From contig CM046837.1 in the NCBI GenBank assembly GCA_025618425.1, positions 24,397,488 through 24,461,487 of the forward strand: 64,000 nt of DNA. The letters are read 5' to 3'. The notes below the pieces were generated by a model. The model did not search any database. It was given only the letters and a program-made list of their open reading frames with translations, and was not told the origin of the DNA. Shown here piece after piece: positions 63,788 to 64,000 of this stretch (positions within the stretch are counted from its first letter, which is position 1; each line of letters begins with the position of its first letter). Made by a program: the position numbers and the translations under genes. Source of the stretch: Heliocidaris tuberculata (Eukaryota; Echinodermata; Echinoidea; Camarodonta; Echinometridae).

Positions 63788-63955
63788 CAGCACTTAAATA
63801 AGGCAGCACACGCTTCAGTCGATTTGATATACATCCAGATGCTATTTTGTATATAACATTTAACAGTGAAATAGGACGCCAATTTTTTTGTAAATGTCCA
63901 GGTTTGTTTCCTTTATGGATAAGTGTGATTTTACATATTTTTTGCAGTGTCGTCC
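63788..63955 (-). pseudogene. L1/Tx1-type LINE RT fragment, running off the window
   Basis: On the minus strand: [20 protein letters not shown] then [20 protein letters not shown] and [10 protein letters not shown] before a stop. This is the RT segment around [17 protein letters not shown] of L1/Tx1-clade elements. The usual DQ-GF continuation is not seen and a stop lies upstream in frame near 63957, so it is a broken copy. It is probably related to the 22094-22264 fragment, which carries a later part of the same domain. Confidence 0.82.
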
Positions 63956-64000
63956 TACGACATTACCTTGTTTTTGTGACTGCGACAGTTCTGTGAAGTA

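Overview
The window is animal nuclear DNA, probably from a marine invertebrate and most likely an echinoderm such as a sea urchin. The evidence is spliced exons, a tRNA-derived SINE, Penelope-like elements with a GIY-YIG domain, L2/CR1-type and L1/Tx1-type LINEs, PIF/Harbinger DNA transposons, and very many long G/C and A/T runs. The species is an inference from style of repeats and cannot be proved here. Bacterial concepts (operons, RBS, CRISPR) do not apply. Protein-coding host content is very low: perhaps 3% of the bases.

Host genes: one exon of an SLC22 organic-cation/carnitine-type transporter (2196-2404, minus) and the large last exon of a galactose-3-O-sulfotransferase (7719-8894, minus). 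A third, unidentified spliced minus-strand gene is possible at 45.0-49.1 kb (CRE and CCAAT boxes, a first exon with a consensus donor, three further exons with consensus acceptors).

Layout. 0-2.2 kb: duplicated and inverted repeat sequence. 2.2-9 kb: the two host exons among MITEs, including a foldback MITE (3471-5334) with a CACTG-ended element inserted into its right arm. 9.5-11.4 kb: a TTAA-flanked element with a 985-bp Harbinger-type element inserted inside it. 11.4-20.2 kb: microsatellites, a SINE split by a hAT-type MITE, a Penelope-like remnant. 20.2-26.6 kb: a Harbinger element with exact TTA target duplications, inserted in a minisatellite and itself split by an L1/Tx1 fragment and a full-coding L2/CR1-like LINE. 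26.7-28.7 kb: a 1.95-kb foldback element. 30.6-39.1 kb: an 8.5-kb element with about 1.3-kb inverted termini made of 63-bp palindromic tandem units and a 6-bp target duplication; no known protein was recognised in it. 40.2-43.4 kb: two satellite arrays. 44.6-49.1 kb: the possible gene with two hAT MITEs. 49.1-51 kb: palindromic arrays. 51.5-55.6 kb: a broken LINE flanked by about 200-bp direct repeats. 57.6-59.4 kb: a broken Penelope-like element. 60-64 kb: MITEs, a repeat also seen at 12.9 kb, and an L1/Tx1 RT fragment running off the end.

The main biological story is repeated nesting of mobile elements, many of which carry long arrays of short motifs next to their ends. The best candidate for something undescribed is the 8.5-kb element at 30614-39136.
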